The notes: generated by a model from the letters alone, not told the origin. Shown: positions 27,724 to 42,324, counted from the stretch's first letter. The stretch: DNA of 64,000 nucleotides from Exiguobacterium antarcticum DSM 14480 (GCF_000685865.1 NZ_JMKS01000003.1:992001-1056000), one strand, 5' to 3'. A program made the numbers and translations.

Positions 27724-27957
27724 TCACCCGACTAAGAACTGGAGACGCTGTGCGAATCCGGAATAATCGAGTAAAAAGCGGGCAACAAGTGAACCGAGCG
27801 CAATGGCAAGTGACACTCGCAAGGCAACCGCCTGTGGTCCTTTAGGATGTTGCAGGAACTTCTCCCATTTGACCGGAAGGAGTGCCCACCAGGCGAAGAC
27901 GATCGCCGTGAGATAGACGAGCATACTGACTAATGCACTTAAACCGATTGACGTCAC
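27724..27957 (-). CDS. DUF1146 (YwzB-like) membrane protein
   Basis: This is a 77-residue membrane protein with two helices (about 5-28 and 45-66) separated by the conserved loop PVKWEKFLQHPKGPQA. Family members sit between the atp operon and murA in many Bacillales, and B. subtilis YwzB is the reference. ATG 27957 has a GAAGAGGTG site further upstream with somewhat long spacing. Function is unknown. It is monogenic, with about 235 bases before murA. Confidence 0.8.
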   Translation of the reverse strand: MTSIGLSALVSMLVYLTAIVFAWWALLPVKWEKFLQHPKGPQAVALRVSLAIALGSLVARFLLDYSGFAQRLQFLVG

Positions 27958-28287
27958 TGTTCCTGCACCTCTTCTGTTTCTGTTTTAGGTTTTCCCAACC
28001 TTACCATGATTTCATACAATGAATGATTGCGCAAACAAAATGACACAAGATAATTTATTTTAGCGTATAAAATATATTATTGGAAGATGATTATGGAAAA
28101 TTCCGCATAATAAGATTGAAAAATGTGTGAAGAGGACACATATAGTGTACTTTTACGTTTTTGACCGTTGTTAAACCTGAATGCCTTCACTCTTTTATGA
28201 GAACGGTTGTCCCAACGGATTTTATTGACCAGTCATCAAAAAAAAGACCCGATTTCCATTGACGGAAACCGGGTCTTTTTACTTGGT
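27958..28287. other. Intergenic region between the atp operon and the DUF1146 gene
   Basis: These 330 bases are AT-rich, with no gene. They hold the atp terminator (28238-28280) and, further along, the presumed promoter of the DUF1146 gene, which I could not fix to a base. Confidence 0.5.
28238..28280 (-). terminator. Terminator of the ATP synthase operon
   Basis: AAAAAGACCCGGTTTCC / GGAAATCGGGTCTTTTT is a 17-base stem with one G-T pair, 7 bases past the atpC stop. Confidence 0.9.
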
Positions 28288-28701
28288 TCAATCGCGACCA
28301 TACTCTTTTAGGTTGAGACGGTTGATTGCGCGTTTCAATGAAAGCTCAGCGCGTTTGAACTCAAGATCTGATAATTTCGTGTCCTGGAGACGACGTTCTG
28401 CACGGACTTTTGCAGCAGAGGCGCGGTCATAATCGACCTTATCCGCTGCTTCAGCCGTTTCCGCAAGAACCGTCACTGTATCCTGGCGCACTTCCATAAA
28501 GCCACCGCTGATAGCGATCAACGTGCGTCCGCCATCTTCGTGGCGCAACTTCAAGATGCTGATGTCGAGTGGTGTTACGAGCGGTACGTGGTGCGGGAGA
28601 ACCCCGATCTCACCAGATATCGTTTTCGCAACGACCATACGGACATCGCCATCATACACTTCGCCATCCGGGGTGACGATATTGACATGAAGTGTGTTCA
28701 T
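28288..28701 (-). CDS. atpC: ATP synthase F1 subunit epsilon
   Basis: The 137-residue central-stalk subunit couples rotation to the c-ring and can inhibit ATP hydrolysis. It has the N-terminal beta-barrel ([32 protein letters not shown]) and the C-terminal two-helix inhibitory domain (about 90-137, [14 protein letters not shown]). GGGGGACTTGAG precedes the ATG. It is the last gene of the operon, 26 bases after atpD. Confidence 0.96.
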   Translation of the reverse strand: MNTLHVNIVTPDGEVYDGDVRMVVAKTISGEIGVLPHHVPLVTPLDISILKLRHEDGGRTLIAISGGFMEVRQDTVTVLAETAEAADKVDYDRASAAKVRAERRLQDTKLSDLEFKRAELSLKRAINRLNLKEYGRD

Positions 28702-28727
28702 CTCAAGTCCCCCTTATGCTTTGTCAC

Positions 28728-30161
<1,434 letters not shown>

Positions 30162-30181
30162 CTATCATTACGCCGAGTGGA

Positions 30182-31039
<858 letters not shown>

Positions 31040-31090
31040 TCACCACCTTGTTAGTATCAAGAGCGTCCGGCCGAGCCTAAGAGAAACCTC

Positions 31091-33712
<2,622 letters not shown>

Positions 33713-33732
33713 CTACTTCAATATCTACATAA

Positions 33733-33748
33733 GGGAGCCAAAGCTCCC
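33733..33748 (-). repeat. Intercistronic hairpin between atpE and atpF
   Basis: GGGAGC-TTTG-GCTCCC on the minus strand (6-base stem, 4-base loop) lies in the 136-base atpE-atpF gap. It has only TTATG after it, so it is more likely an RNA-stability or attenuation element than a full terminator. Confidence 0.5.
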
Positions 33749-33821
33749 GTGACGGTTCACTCTTGCTGAACGAATAACGCCCTATGTAGCTCAGTTCTTT
33801 GTACGTAAGATTAAATACGGA

Positions 33822-34109
<288 letters not shown>

Positions 34110-34853
34110 TTAATGGTCGTGCGCTGCCTTATGCCCGATGTAAACCATCGTTAAGATAAGGAAGATATACGCTTGGATTGCTCCGATGAAGAGCGAGAAT
34201 CCTTGCCAGATAATCATTGGGATCGCTGACAGGATGACACCGACTGGTCCGAAGAATTGGAAATCGTTCGTTCCAGAGATGATTCCGATCGAGAGAATGA
34301 TACCAATCATGATCTCACCCGCGAAGATGTTACCGTAAAGACGAAGACCAAGTGTCAACGTGTTTGCGAACTCCTCGATGATGGTGATGATGAACATCGG
34401 CGTCATAAACGTTTTCGCATAAGCGCCGAAGCCGCGCATTTTCACACCGTAATAATGGCTCATGACCACTACCATAGATGAAAGTGCAAGTGTCACGTAC
34501 GGATCCGCAGTTGGTGAGTTGAACCAAATGTAGTGACCCGTCACAACGTTAAAGGGAAGACCCATTAAGTTGGACACGATGATGAATAGGAACAGTGTCA
34601 TTCCGAAAGTTAGGAAGCGACCCCCTGTTTTCCAGTCCATCGTACTGCTGATGATTCCGCGAACGAATTCGAGGAATAACTCCAGCGTGTTTTGAAAACC
34701 GGTTGGCTTCATCGCAAGACGTCGCGTACCGGCCACGGCAATCAGGAAAACGAGAGCAGCTGCAATCAGCACTGTGATCAAGTTTGTCCAACTACCGTAC
34801 AGAACGAAGTCGCCCCAGAGTGGGATTTCGTAAAGTGGCATTTCGTGGTTCAT
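34110..34853 (-). CDS. atpB: ATP synthase Fo subunit a
   Basis: The 247-residue stator channel has about six helices. The essential Arg lies in ANTLTLGLRLYGNIFAGE, and the C-terminal helix SLFIGAIQAYIFLILTMVYI is complete. ATG 34853 has GAGGTG eight bases upstream; the in-frame GTG at 34865 is part of that site. It starts 8 bases after atpI. Confidence 0.96.
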   Translation of the reverse strand: MNHEMPLYEIPLWGDFVLYGSWTNLITVLIAAALVFLIAVAGTRRLAMKPTGFQNTLELFLEFVRGIISSTMDWKTGGRFLTFGMTLFLFIIVSNLMGLPFNVVTGHYIWFNSPTADPYVTLALSSMVVVMSHYYGVKMRGFGAYAKTFMTPMFIITIIEEFANTLTLGLRLYGNIFAGEIMIGIILSIGIISGTNDFQFFGPVGVILSAIPMIIWQGFSLFIGAIQAYIFLILTMVYIGHKAAHDH

Positions 34854-34861
34854 TTGACTAT

Positions 34862-35248
34862 TCACCTCTTTTCCCGCTTAAGTTCGTGAGTAAAAAACTC
34901 ACAAAATTGTATGACGTGGCCGGCGAGAAGGCCTATTACCACCGCAGTTAATGACAATTCGGTTTCATACTTCAAACCGATCATCACACAGAGTACCGCG
35001 ACCGCCATGCGTGATACGGTCCCTCGAGACATTGGCTTACGCCCCCGCTCGATTACACGATACATTCGATCGACGCTTAATCGCTGAAGCGTCAAAATCA
35101 TGAAGCTACCTGCCCCACCTAATGCCAGCCCATAAATCACTGGATCACTCGGATAACCGACAAGTAACAGGACGGCAAGGATTCCATAGTAGAGTCCGAA
35201 CCATCTTAAGTACGCACGATACAACGCATCTTGAAGGATGATGTTCAT
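34862..35248 (-). CDS. atpI: ATP synthase accessory protein AtpI
   Basis: The 128-residue membrane protein has four helices and is known to help c-ring assembly and Mg2+ supply in Bacillus. ATG 35248 (MNIILQDALYRAYLRW) has AGGAGACAAGAC upstream. A longer in-frame extension to 35575 is an artefact: it overlaps atpZ in another frame and has no conserved content. It overlaps the atpZ stop by ATGA. Confidence 0.88.
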   Translation of the reverse strand: MNIILQDALYRAYLRWFGLYYGILAVLLLVGYPSDPVIYGLALGGAGSFMILTLQRLSVDRMYRVIERGRKPMSRGTVSRMAVAVLCVMIGLKYETELSLTAVVIGLLAGHVIQFCEFFTHELKREKR

Positions 35249-35463
35249 GTCTTGTCTCCTAACAAGTGCCTGATCATTGCGATCATGCAGAGAATTCCGA
35301 TGAAAATCCCGATGAACACTGAAAACGTCGCGCCCATCTTTTGCCACCAGTCCTGCTGTTCCCCATAGTTCCCAACAAGAAAGCCGATGACGATCGGTGC
35401 GGCAAGTGCCGTCGAAATTTGCGAGGCCATGACCATACTCGTCGCGAGCCCTTTTTGGCGCAC
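35245..35463 (-). CDS. atpZ: AtpZ/AtpI-family protein (ATP synthase gene 1 product)
   Basis: The 72-residue two-helix membrane protein has QISTALAAPIVIGFLVGNYG and ATFSVFIGIFIGILCMIAMI, fitting the AtpZ family whose members sit at the head of atp operons and assist Mg2+ uptake with AtpI in alkaliphilic Bacillus. Start GTG 35463 lies nine bases after AAGGGG. It is the first gene of the operon and overlaps atpI by 4 bases. Confidence 0.82.
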   Translation of the reverse strand: MRQKGLATSMVMASQISTALAAPIVIGFLVGNYGEQQDWWQKMGATFSVFIGIFIGILCMIAMIRHLLGDKT

Positions 35464-36159
35464 TAGAGACGACCCCCTTTTCCCAGTTGTGAGCTCTTTT
35501 TCTTTCCCACAATTTGCGGATTTTCATACTAGTCAAGAATACAATGAGAACCATTTCATAGTCAAATGAATTCACAATTAAAATGGAGCGTCAAAACCAT
35601 TGTATATCAACAATTGATAAGGTTTTCACAGAGGTATCCCATGCCACTCTTTTCACGAAGATGTGAAGAAAATATGTAGTGCTATCAACGTTTAGCGAGA
35701 TGGTTCACTAGGTGAACAAAACCATTGAACAGTAACGTTATATCGTGTTTCGGAATGAGAAACAAGTCGTCTAAATTTGATTTGTGTCGATTTTGTGAAA
35801 AAACAATTTTTATTCACAATTGTAAACGCTTCCGTTTCGGGACGAAAAAACGCCTCTGACATCTGTTTGTAACAACTACGGCGGACGATTTCCAATTGGT
35901 CTCGTGTGTCCGTTGTCACAGCGTAAAATGTCATCGGTCGTTTTGTCGTTTCGAGGTCATATGTCAGCTATTTTTAACAAAAACCATATATTCATTTCTA
36001 TAGGTGAGTGACTTGACCTCGCTTTCTCATCTCGCTTTCCTCGGGCAAAACGCAAGTCGCATCGGTCAAAATCATCCTGCTTCCATCACTGAATCAAGAT
36101 CAGAACATCGAGTGATTCACCTGTCATGAACGTTCATGAAGAATAACTCGTGTCACAAA
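35464..36159. other. Upstream region of the ATP synthase operon
   Basis: This 696-base AT-rich stretch has no supported gene. It holds the atp promoter (listed) and a short inverted repeat near 35702-35723. An 80-residue frame at 35692-35934 has no ribosome site or family signature. No clear terminator follows mnaA. Confidence 0.5.
35536..35565 (-). promoter_or_regulatory. Candidate promoter of the atp operon
   Basis: On the minus strand TTGACT (plus 35560-35565), an 18-base spacer and TATTCT (35536-35541) lie about 73 bases upstream of the atpZ start. The spacer is a base longer than ideal. Confidence 0.45.
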
Positions 36160-37293
36160 CTAGTTTGCCCGAAACGGTTCTACTACCGGTCCTTGATTAA
36201 AATGTTGCAAAATCGCCGCCGCAATCCGTTCTGAGGCATGACCGTCCCCGTATGGATTCGAGGCCCGGGCCATCTTCTTATACGCCGCTTCGTCTTCAAG
36301 CAACTCGCTCGCCAGACGGTAAATCGTTTCTTCATCCGTTCCGGCCAGCTTCAACGTTCCCGCTTTGACGCCTTCCGGACGTTCCGTCGTATCGCGTAAG
36401 ACGAGAACCGGCACACCGAGTGACGGGGCTTCTTCCTGAACGCCGCCGGAATCCGTCAAAATGAGATGGGCCCGGCTGGCAAAGTTATGGAAGTCAAAGA
36501 CGTCAAGCGGTGGAATCAAGGTGATGCGGTCGTGTCCTCCAAAAACATCATTCGCTGCTTCCTGGACGACCGGATTCAAGTGGACCGGGTAGACGACATG
36601 AATATCCGGGTGGTCATCGACGAGACGCCGGATCGCCCGGAACATCTGATGCATCTTCGTACCGAGATTTTCACGCCGGTGGGCCGTCATCAGGACGAGT
36701 CGTTTCGAACCGATCTGTTCGAGGACGGGATGGACGTAATCCGGTTGGACCGTCGTTTGCAGGGCATCGATCGCCGTATTTCCGGTCACGAAAACGCCCG
36801 CATGTCGGTTTTCCGACGCTAAATTCGCCGCTGCCTGCTCGGTCGGTGCAAAATGCAAGTCGGCCAGCGTCGAGGTCAACTGCCGGTTCACTTCTTCCGG
36901 GAACGGTGAGTACTTGTCATATGTACGAAGCCCAGCTTCGACATGACCGACGGCAATCTGGTTGTAGTAGGCAGCGAGACTTCCGACAAACGTCGTCGTC
37001 GTGTCGCCATGAACAAGAACAAGATCAGGTTTTACTTCCTTCATGACGGCGTCGAGCCCTTCAAGACCTCGCGTCGTGATATCGACCAAGGTCTGCCGTG
37101 CTTTCATGATGTTCAAGTCGTAATCGGGCGTAATCTCGAACAGCTCCAAGACTTGATCGAGCATCTCCCGGTGCTGGGCTGTGATCGTGACATGGACATC
37201 AAACGCAGGATTGTTCTTTAAGACGTTGACGAGCGGTGCCATTTTGATGGCTTCCGGTCGTGTGCCGAAAATCGGCATGACTTTGATGGGCAT
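36160..37293 (-). CDS. mnaA: UDP-N-acetylglucosamine 2-epimerase (non-hydrolysing)
   Basis: It interconverts UDP-GlcNAc and UDP-ManNAc, feeding the linkage unit of wall teichoic acid and other envelope glycans. The 377 residues start MPIKVMPIFGTRPEAIKMAP, the WecB/MnaA signature. Further motifs are HVEAGLRTYDKYSPFPEEVNR (split by positions about 115-135) and the UDP-binding SDSGGVQEEAPSLGVP with catalytic-site Glu. AAGAAGGAGGAAGTCCGT precedes the ATG. mnaA between upp and atp is a known arrangement in several Bacillales. Confidence 0.94.
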   Translation of the reverse strand: MPIKVMPIFGTRPEAIKMAPLVNVLKNNPAFDVHVTITAQHREMLDQVLELFEITPDYDLNIMKARQTLVDITTRGLEGLDAVMKEVKPDLVLVHGDTTTTFVGSLAAYYNQIAVGHVEAGLRTYDKYSPFPEEVNRQLTSTLADLHFAPTEQAAANLASENRHAGVFVTGNTAIDALQTTVQPDYVHPVLEQIGSKRLVLMTAHRRENLGTKMHQMFRAIRRLVDDHPDIHVVYPVHLNPVVQEAANDVFGGHDRITLIPPLDVFDFHNFASRAHLILTDSGGVQEEAPSLGVPVLVLRDTTERPEGVKAGTLKLAGTDEETIYRLASELLEDEAAYKKMARASNPYGDGHASERIAAAILQHFNQGPVVEPFRAN

Positions 37294-37375
37294 ACGGACT
37301 TCCTCCTTCTTGCTTCTGTTTTCATTAAAACATATTCCATGTCACGTGCGCAGTGCACGTCCGTGACGAGTTTAC

Positions 37376-37407
37376 AAAAAAAGACGCTCCCTTCGCAGGA
37401 AGCGCCT
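37376..37407 (-). terminator. Terminator after upp
   Basis: GGCGCTTCC / GGGAGCGTC on the minus strand is followed by seven Ts, 14 bases past the upp stop. Confidence 0.75.
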
Positions 37408-37420
37408 TTGATTCTGCCGG

Positions 37421-38050
37421 TTACTTTGTACCAAACAGACGGTCACCCGCATCCCCGAGTCCAGGAACGATGTAACCATGGTCATTTAATTTCTCATCGA
37501 GTGCCGCGAGATAGATATCGACATCCGGATGCTCTTCCTGAATGCGTTTGACGCCTTCAGGTGCTGCGCAGAGGCACGCGAGCTTAATGCTTTGTGCGCC
37601 TTGTTTCTTTAAAGAGGAGATTGCGTCAGCAGCAGAACCGCCTGTCGCAAGCATTGGATCAACGACGACGAAATCGCGTTCTGCGACGTCTGTCGGTAAT
37701 TTGAGATAGTATTCTGTCGGCTCAAGTGTTTCCGGATCACGGTAAAGACCGATATGCCCTACTTTGACGTTCGGCATCATCCGAAGCATTCCGTCGACCA
37801 TCCCAAGACCGGCACGAAGGATCGGAACGATCCCCAGTTTCTTGCCCTCGATCATCTTTTGCGTCGTTTTCGTGACCGGTGTCTCGATTTCAACGTCGGT
37901 AAGTGGAAGGTCACGCGTGAGTTCATATGCCATCAATGAAGCCACTTCGTCGACAAGCTCCCGGAATTGTTTCGTTCCTGTTTCGACTTTACGCATGATC
38001 GTCATCTTGTGCTGAATCAATGGGTGATCAAATACATGTACTTTACTCAT
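37421..38050 (-). CDS. upp: Uracil phosphoribosyltransferase
   Basis: It salvages uracil to UMP using PRPP. The 209 residues include the PRPP loop [16 protein letters not shown] and the C-terminal uracil-binding [19 protein letters not shown] 38050 ([15 protein letters not shown]) follows GGAGAGGAGATGCAAAACA. In B. subtilis upp lies directly after glyA; here about 5 kb of accessory genes separates them. Confidence 0.96.
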   Translation of the reverse strand: MSKVHVFDHPLIQHKMTIMRKVETGTKQFRELVDEVASLMAYELTRDLPLTDVEIETPVTKTTQKMIEGKKLGIVPILRAGLGMVDGMLRMMPNVKVGHIGLYRDPETLEPTEYYLKLPTDVAERDFVVVDPMLATGGSAADAISSLKKQGAQSIKLACLCAAPEGVKRIQEEHPDVDIYLAALDEKLNDHGYIVPGLGDAGDRLFGTK

Positions 38051-38126
38051 TGTTTTGCATCTCCTCTCCATTCTCTTTTCGCATTGTACTCTAAAAAGCG
38101 ACCGCTTGGGAACTGTTTTCTTCGAA

Positions 38127-39104
38127 TCAATCCCCTAGCGTACTCTTCCCTTCCAGGATTGCCTTCGCAGCATAAGACCATTCGTTGTCCGGTTGTTTCG
38201 CTAATTCCTGTAACGTCGTTTTATAGTTTCCGACTTTATTTTTTTGTTCGTAAACAGCCTGCATCCATAAGACATCACTCATGTAACCGGATTCCGGAAA
38301 GTCATTCCGGTAGGCCATGTAGTCACTTTGTTTTGTTTCCTTCAGCTTTCCGGCTGCAATCAACTTATAGAAACGCGCCATACCGGCTGTCTCTTTATTC
38401 GTCAGGACATTTCCGGTCAATAGTTGGTTCGCCGTTTCATACTCTTTGGACTGAACAGAAGAGACTGCCTCTTTAAGGGCTTGCTTCGGGTCCTTCGTTG
38501 ACGCCTGCGGCTCCTCTGTTTGCTTTTCTTTCGATTGATCGGCTTTAGGCTTTTGGGTTTCCGTCTTTTTTGCTTCAGACGTCGCCAGCTTCTCATTTTT
38601 TTGCTTCAACTGTTCGACTTCTTTTTCTAAAGACGCCAGCTTTTGTTCGACGTTCGTTTGTTCCGAAACTTTTTTCGGCGCAGCTTCCTCGGAAAAATCA
38701 AATTGAGTGACCCCGATGACGAATAGACCGGCTACGACGATCCCGCCTAACCACAACGGATTGGAATGAAGATTTTTTTTCCATGGCTTGAGTTGCGGAT
38801 GGTTTTGTACCGCAGCAGGAAAGGTCGAGAAGCGTTTTCGGATTAATCGTTTCCCGCCGATTTTTCCTGCAATCGCTAATCGATAACGGTAGATTTCTGC
38901 CGGTAACGGCAGGTTTTTCCATTGCATGAATCGTGCATCGGCCTGTTCATAAAAACCCGCTTGTTCCATGATGACAATTGCTTTGAAATCTTCAATCAGG
39001 CGTTTATAATCACGTTTTGATAAACTTTTATCTTCCAACCATTTCGTAATTTGTGCAGTATTAATCGTCTCTAGTTCCGACTGTATGAATTTAGATAAGT
39101 TCAT
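38127..39104 (-). CDS. Membrane protein with cytosolic N-domain, coiled coil and TPR-like exterior; unknown function
   Basis: I do not recognise this 325-residue protein. A cytosolic basic helical N-terminal region (1-115) is followed by one membrane helix (about 117-135, [18 protein letters not shown]). Then come a coiled coil (about 150-175, [19 protein letters not shown]), a Lys/Glu/Thr/Gln-rich disordered linker (175-210) and a C-terminal helical-repeat domain with TPR-like spacing (210-325, about residue 220 [13 protein letters not shown]...). This layout is like proteins that couple a cytosolic module to envelope proteins. It is monogenic and divergent in context from no gene: both neighbours are on the same strand. 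No terminator is evident. Confidence 0.7.
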   Translation of the reverse strand: MNLSKFIQSELETINTAQITKWLEDKSLSKRDYKRLIEDFKAIVIMEQAGFYEQADARFMQWKNLPLPAEIYRYRLAIAGKIGGKRLIRKRFSTFPAAVQNHPQLKPWKKNLHSNPLWLGGIVVAGLFVIGVTQFDFSEEAAPKKVSEQTNVEQKLASLEKEVEQLKQKNEKLATSEAKKTETQKPKADQSKEKQTEEPQASTKDPKQALKEAVSSVQSKEYETANQLLTGNVLTNKETAGMARFYKLIAAGKLKETKQSDYMAYRNDFPESGYMSDVLWMQAVYEQKNKVGNYKTTLQELAKQPDNEWSYAAKAILEGKSTLGD

Positions 39105-39149
39105 CGTTTAAATCCACCCTTAGATTATTCGTGTTCAGTTCAGTATATC

Positions 39150-39204
39150 AAAAATACTGCTCTAACTTTTATTTTTAGTGTGAAAACAAAAGTCAGAGCA
39201 GTAT
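39150..39204 (-). terminator. Terminator after hrtA
   Basis: ATACTGCTCTGACTTTT / AAAAGTTAGAGCAGTAT has one mismatch and a 17-base loop, then TTTTTG on the minus strand. It begins 7 bases past the hrtA stop. Confidence 0.75.
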
Positions 39205-39210
39205 CCTGTT

Positions 39211-39855
39211 TTAATTGATTTCTTGAATCTGTCCATCTTCCATCCGCAAAATACGGTCACAATACGTCAGCATCCGTTCGTCATGGGTGATGACGATGAC
39301 GGTTTTTCCGTACTGATGTGCCTGCTTACGCAACAATTCCATCACCTGTTGTGCGTTTTGATAATCAAGGCTCGCCGTCGGTTCGTCCGCTAAGACGAGG
39401 CGTGGATCATTGACGAGGGCGCGGGCAATCGCCACCCGTTGCCGTTCCCCACCGGATAAGGCGTGGGGTAAGTGATCGTGTCTATCGTGTAAGCCAAACA
39501 CGTCTAATCGGGCAGCAGGATCAATCGTTCGACCTGCTTCTTCCGCTACGAGCTCGAGTTGTTCTGCTGCCGTCAGAAACGGAACGAGGTGTGACTCTTG
39601 GAAGATGAAGCCGATTTCTTCGAGTCGCATCTGACGTCGTCCCTCGTCCGATGTATCACTGACATTCGTGCCATCAAACTGAATCACACCACTGGAAGGC
39701 GTCTGCAGTAGACCAAGCAATTGGAGTAACGTGCTTTTGCCACTTCCACTCGGTCCGACGAGGGCAATCAGCTCACCTGTCTCAGCTTCAAATGAGATGT
39801 CGTGCAGAACCTTCATCTCTCCATACGTTTGTTCGACGTGCGTCATCTTAATCAT
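39211..39855 (-). CDS. hrtA: HrtA-like heme-efflux ABC transporter ATP-binding protein
   Basis: The 214-residue ATPase belongs to the MacB/LolD-like group, with Walker A GPSGSGKST (34-42), signature LSGGERQRVA, Walker B RLVLADEPTASLD and the switch His in VIVITHDE. It pairs with HrtB to expel excess heme, as in S. aureus HrtAB. Its ATG overlaps the hrtB stop by 4 bases (ATGA). The heme assignment rests on the HrtB likeness, the HssRS neighbours and the upstream direct repeat. Confidence 0.85.
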   Translation of the reverse strand: MIKMTHVEQTYGEMKVLHDISFEAETGELIALVGPSGSGKSTLLQLLGLLQTPSSGVIQFDGTNVSDTSDEGRRQMRLEEIGFIFQESHLVPFLTAAEQLELVAEEAGRTIDPAARLDVFGLHDRHDHLPHALSGGERQRVAIARALVNDPRLVLADEPTASLDYQNAQQVMELLRKQAHQYGKTVIVITHDERMLTYCDRILRMEDGQIQEIN

Positions 39856-40883
39856 CCCGTCATTCCTCCCATCGCATCAGCCGGCTCGAGTTTTTTCAAG
39901 GCACGTAACGGAATCAATCCACCGAGTAAGGCGGTCACGACAATCAAACCCCCATATCCGAAACTCGTTGCCCATTCAAACCGGAACGGTAAATCGTCCG
40001 GCAAGAGCTGACCGATCGTCCAGGTCAAAAGCAGACTGATTAAAAACGAGACGGCCGTCAAAACAAATATTTGCAAGACGAGTCCTTGTCCGATCGTTCG
40101 TGTCCGGATCCCGATCGCTTTTAAGATGCCGAGCTGTTTCATCTTCTGCATCGTCAAGATGTAGAAAAAGGCGGTCAAAATCAGGGAACCGATCAAGACG
40201 AGGGCAACCCGCATCATTTGGAATGAATTTTGTTCTGCCGCATAACCGGGCACTTGCTCGACGATCTGTTGTTTCGTGTACGTCGCAAGGTCCGACTGGA
40301 TCGGAACCTGACTGAGGAACGCTGACACATAACTTGTCTTCATCTTGTGTTGCCATGTGTTCCACGTCTCGAGTGTCGTCCAGAGAACCGGTGCATGACT
40401 GTACCGTCCATCGCTGACCGTCCCGACGATTTCAAACGTCGTCTTCGTCCGGAAGTCCGTGATCGTATCACCAACTTTTGTTCCGCTTTGTTTTGCATAC
40501 TCCGTATCGACCAAGACTTGTCTCGTCTTCAATTCCGACAATTGGCTTGGTCCATAGGTCGTGTCGGCTGGAGACGCAAATACCGTCACATCATCTTTTG
40601 TGCCATTCTTTTTCTCAAGGACCATACTTTGGACCCCTAACGCTTCCGTTCCGGACGGCTGATCGGCTTGATCTAAAAACGATCGTGTCAGTTGTCCTTC
40701 GGCGTCTTGGCTGAGCGCCATCTGTTCGACCGGTAAGTTCCGGACGACGGCCCCGTTATCATACGCCAGTCCGTCCGCAAGACCGGAAATCATTAAAATC
40801 AATAAGACGATCAAGGTCGTCACGATTGCCATCAAGGTGAACCGTTGTTTCATCCGAATTAATTCACGCCACCCCATCTTCAT
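39852..40883 (-). CDS. hrtB: HrtB-like heme-efflux ABC transporter permease
   Basis: The 343-residue four-helix FtsX/MacB-type permease starts MKMGWRELIRMKQRFTLMAI, very like S. aureus HrtB. It has a large extracellular domain between helix 1 and helix 2 with SDGRYSHAPVL, then AEQNSFQMM, TAFFYILTMQKMKQLGILKA and a final helix pair. By comparison with HrtB it should remove heme from the membrane. GGAGGGATAACAG precedes ATG 40883. It begins 70 bases after hssS, with its own regulatory repeat in the gap. Confidence 0.85.
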   Translation of the reverse strand: MKMGWRELIRMKQRFTLMAIVTTLIVLLILMISGLADGLAYDNGAVVRNLPVEQMALSQDAEGQLTRSFLDQADQPSGTEALGVQSMVLEKKNGTKDDVTVFASPADTTYGPSQLSELKTRQVLVDTEYAKQSGTKVGDTITDFRTKTTFEIVGTVSDGRYSHAPVLWTTLETWNTWQHKMKTSYVSAFLSQVPIQSDLATYTKQQIVEQVPGYAAEQNSFQMMRVALVLIGSLILTAFFYILTMQKMKQLGILKAIGIRTRTIGQGLVLQIFVLTAVSFLISLLLTWTIGQLLPDDLPFRFEWATSFGYGGLIVVTALLGGLIPLRALKKLEPADAMGGMTG

Positions 40884-40917
40884 CTGTTATCCCTCCTGCT
40901 TGTTCATTACAAGTCTT

Positions 40918-40950
40918 ATCTTAGAGGGGGAAGATGAACGGAACATGAAC
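40918..40950 (-). promoter_or_regulatory. Direct-repeat operator (HssR-like) and -10 of hrtBA
   Basis: On the minus strand GTTCATGTT-CC-GTTCATCTT forms a direct repeat of 9 bases separated by 2 (plus 40931-40950). A -10-like TAAGAT follows 7 bases downstream (40918-40923), so the repeat covers the -35 position. It lies immediately after the hssS stop at 40954. The pattern matches the S. aureus HssR site GTTCATATT-N2-GTTCATATT as known from published work. Confidence 0.75.
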
Positions 40951-40953
40951 AAG

Positions 40954-42324
40954 TTACTCGGCTCGGGGAAAAGTTAAGACAAACGTCGTTCCGATTCCAA
41001 GTGTCGACTCGATAAAGACCTCTCCACCGAGTTGATGGATCGTTTCCTGCACGATCGCAAGACCGAGTCCCGTCCCGGCCGCCCCGCGCGCCGCGTCTCC
41101 CTGATAAAATCGTTCGAAGGCATGTTCGATCATGTCAGGCGTCATCCCTGGTCCTTCATCCCTGATCCGGACCGTAACCGTCTTTCCTGTGGTCTCGGCT
41201 TGAATCGAAATCAGTTGTCCGTCGGTCGAGACATGCAGTGCATTGCGGATGATGTTGTGGAAAATATGGTCCAGTGCCAGCTCGTTCGCAAGGATACGCG
41301 TCCCGTCCGGTACATCCAGCGCGACGGCAACCCCTTGTTCGTCCAGTTGATAGCTGAGTGTCTGTAACGTCGACTGAATGGCGTGACCAAGCTCCATCGG
41401 ACTCCGTGTCAGTTGCCGTCCTTCGTCTAGTCGGGCGAGTACAAGCAGTTGCCGTGTCAGTTCCGCCATCCGCGTTGCTTCCTGACCAATCGTCACCAGT
41501 TTCGCCCGGTCGTCCGGTTGCACCGTCTGTTCAAGTTGTCCGGCGTACCCTTTGATCGTCGTCAGTGGGGATTGGAATTCGTGGGAGACATTCGCGACAA
41601 ACGTTTTTCGTTCCGCATCGGATTTTGCGACGGCTTGCGCCATCTCGTCAAACCGACGCGACAGTTCCCCGATTTCATCCTGTCCCGTCGTCGCGACCGC
41701 GACGGAATAATCTCCCGTCGTCATCTGTTGTGTCGCTTTCGTCAATCGTTTGATCGGACGGACGAGATAACGAATTGAAAAGACAAGCAGCAGAAAACTG
41801 ATCAGGACGAGTAACCCGAGAAAGGCACCGACGAACAAATGCAACTCACGAATCTGCCGGCTTAAATCAGGACGGATGAAAACAGCGTCCGTTCCCGTGT
41901 CTGTTTGTAAGGCCGCGCCATACGTATTGATGACTTCGTTATCAAACAGTCCGAGTAAAAACAGATGAAACGGATACTCCCGCATCCCTTGATAGACTTG
42001 ACCGTCCCGAACCATCTCGACGATGTCAGGTGCGATCGTCTCATCCCGAAACGGATTACCGTAGCGCTCGATTTCTCCTGTATCCGAGACGACATATAAT
42101 TGAAAGCCGGTCGCACTCAGCATTTCGTAAAACGAGTCGATCTGTTGGTCCCCATGTTGTTCATAATAGGCAAAAGACGTCTGAACCGCCTCTTCGACCT
42201 TTTTACTATAAGAAGCTTGTAAGATGGTGTAATACAACAGATTACTGATCAATAAAGCAATCAAGGCCGAGCCCAGCAAGACGAGGCAAACGAGACCAAC
42301 AATCTTCGTATATAACGATTTCAT
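40954..42324 (-). CDS. hssS: HssS-like heme-sensing histidine kinase
   Basis: The 456-residue membrane sensor has TM1 (about 9-31), an extracellular sensor domain (33-160) with segments GNPFRDET, GLFDNEVINTYG and VFIRPDL that match S. aureus HssS, then TM2 (163-185), HAMP (187-238), HisKA with His 248 (VANVSHEFQSPL) and an HATPase domain with RDEGPGM and GTGLGLAI boxes. It should phosphorylate HssR when membrane heme rises. It overlaps hssR by 4 bases. Confidence 0.86.
   Translation of the reverse strand: MKSLYTKIVGLVCLVLLGSALIALLISNLLYYTILQASYSKKVEEAVQTSFAYYEQHGDQQIDSFYEMLSATGFQLYVVSDTGEIERYGNPFRDETIAPDIVEMVRDGQVYQGMREYPFHLFLLGLFDNEVINTYGAALQTDTGTDAVFIRPDLSRQIRELHLFVGAFLGLLVLISFLLLVFSIRYLVRPIKRLTKATQQMTTGDYSVAVATTGQDEIGELSRRFDEMAQAVAKSDAERKTFVANVSHEFQSPLTTIKGYAGQLEQTVQPDDRAKLVTIGQEATRMAELTRQLLVLARLDEGRQLTRSPMELGHAIQSTLQTLSYQLDEQGVAVALDVPDGTRILANELALDHIFHNIIRNALHVSTDGQLISIQAETTGKTVTVRIRDEGPGMTPDMIEHAFERFYQGDAARGAAGTGLGLAIVQETIHQLGGEVFIESTLGIGTTFVLTFPRAE

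Noticed and set aside
35249-35575. N-terminal extension of atpI by 109 residues
   Set aside because: It overlaps atpZ in another frame, lacks conserved sequence, and atpI has a proper start and ribosome site at 35248.
35692-35934. 80-residue minus-strand frame upstream of the atp operon
   Set aside because: No ribosome binding site, no recognisable family, and it lies in an AT-rich regulatory gap.
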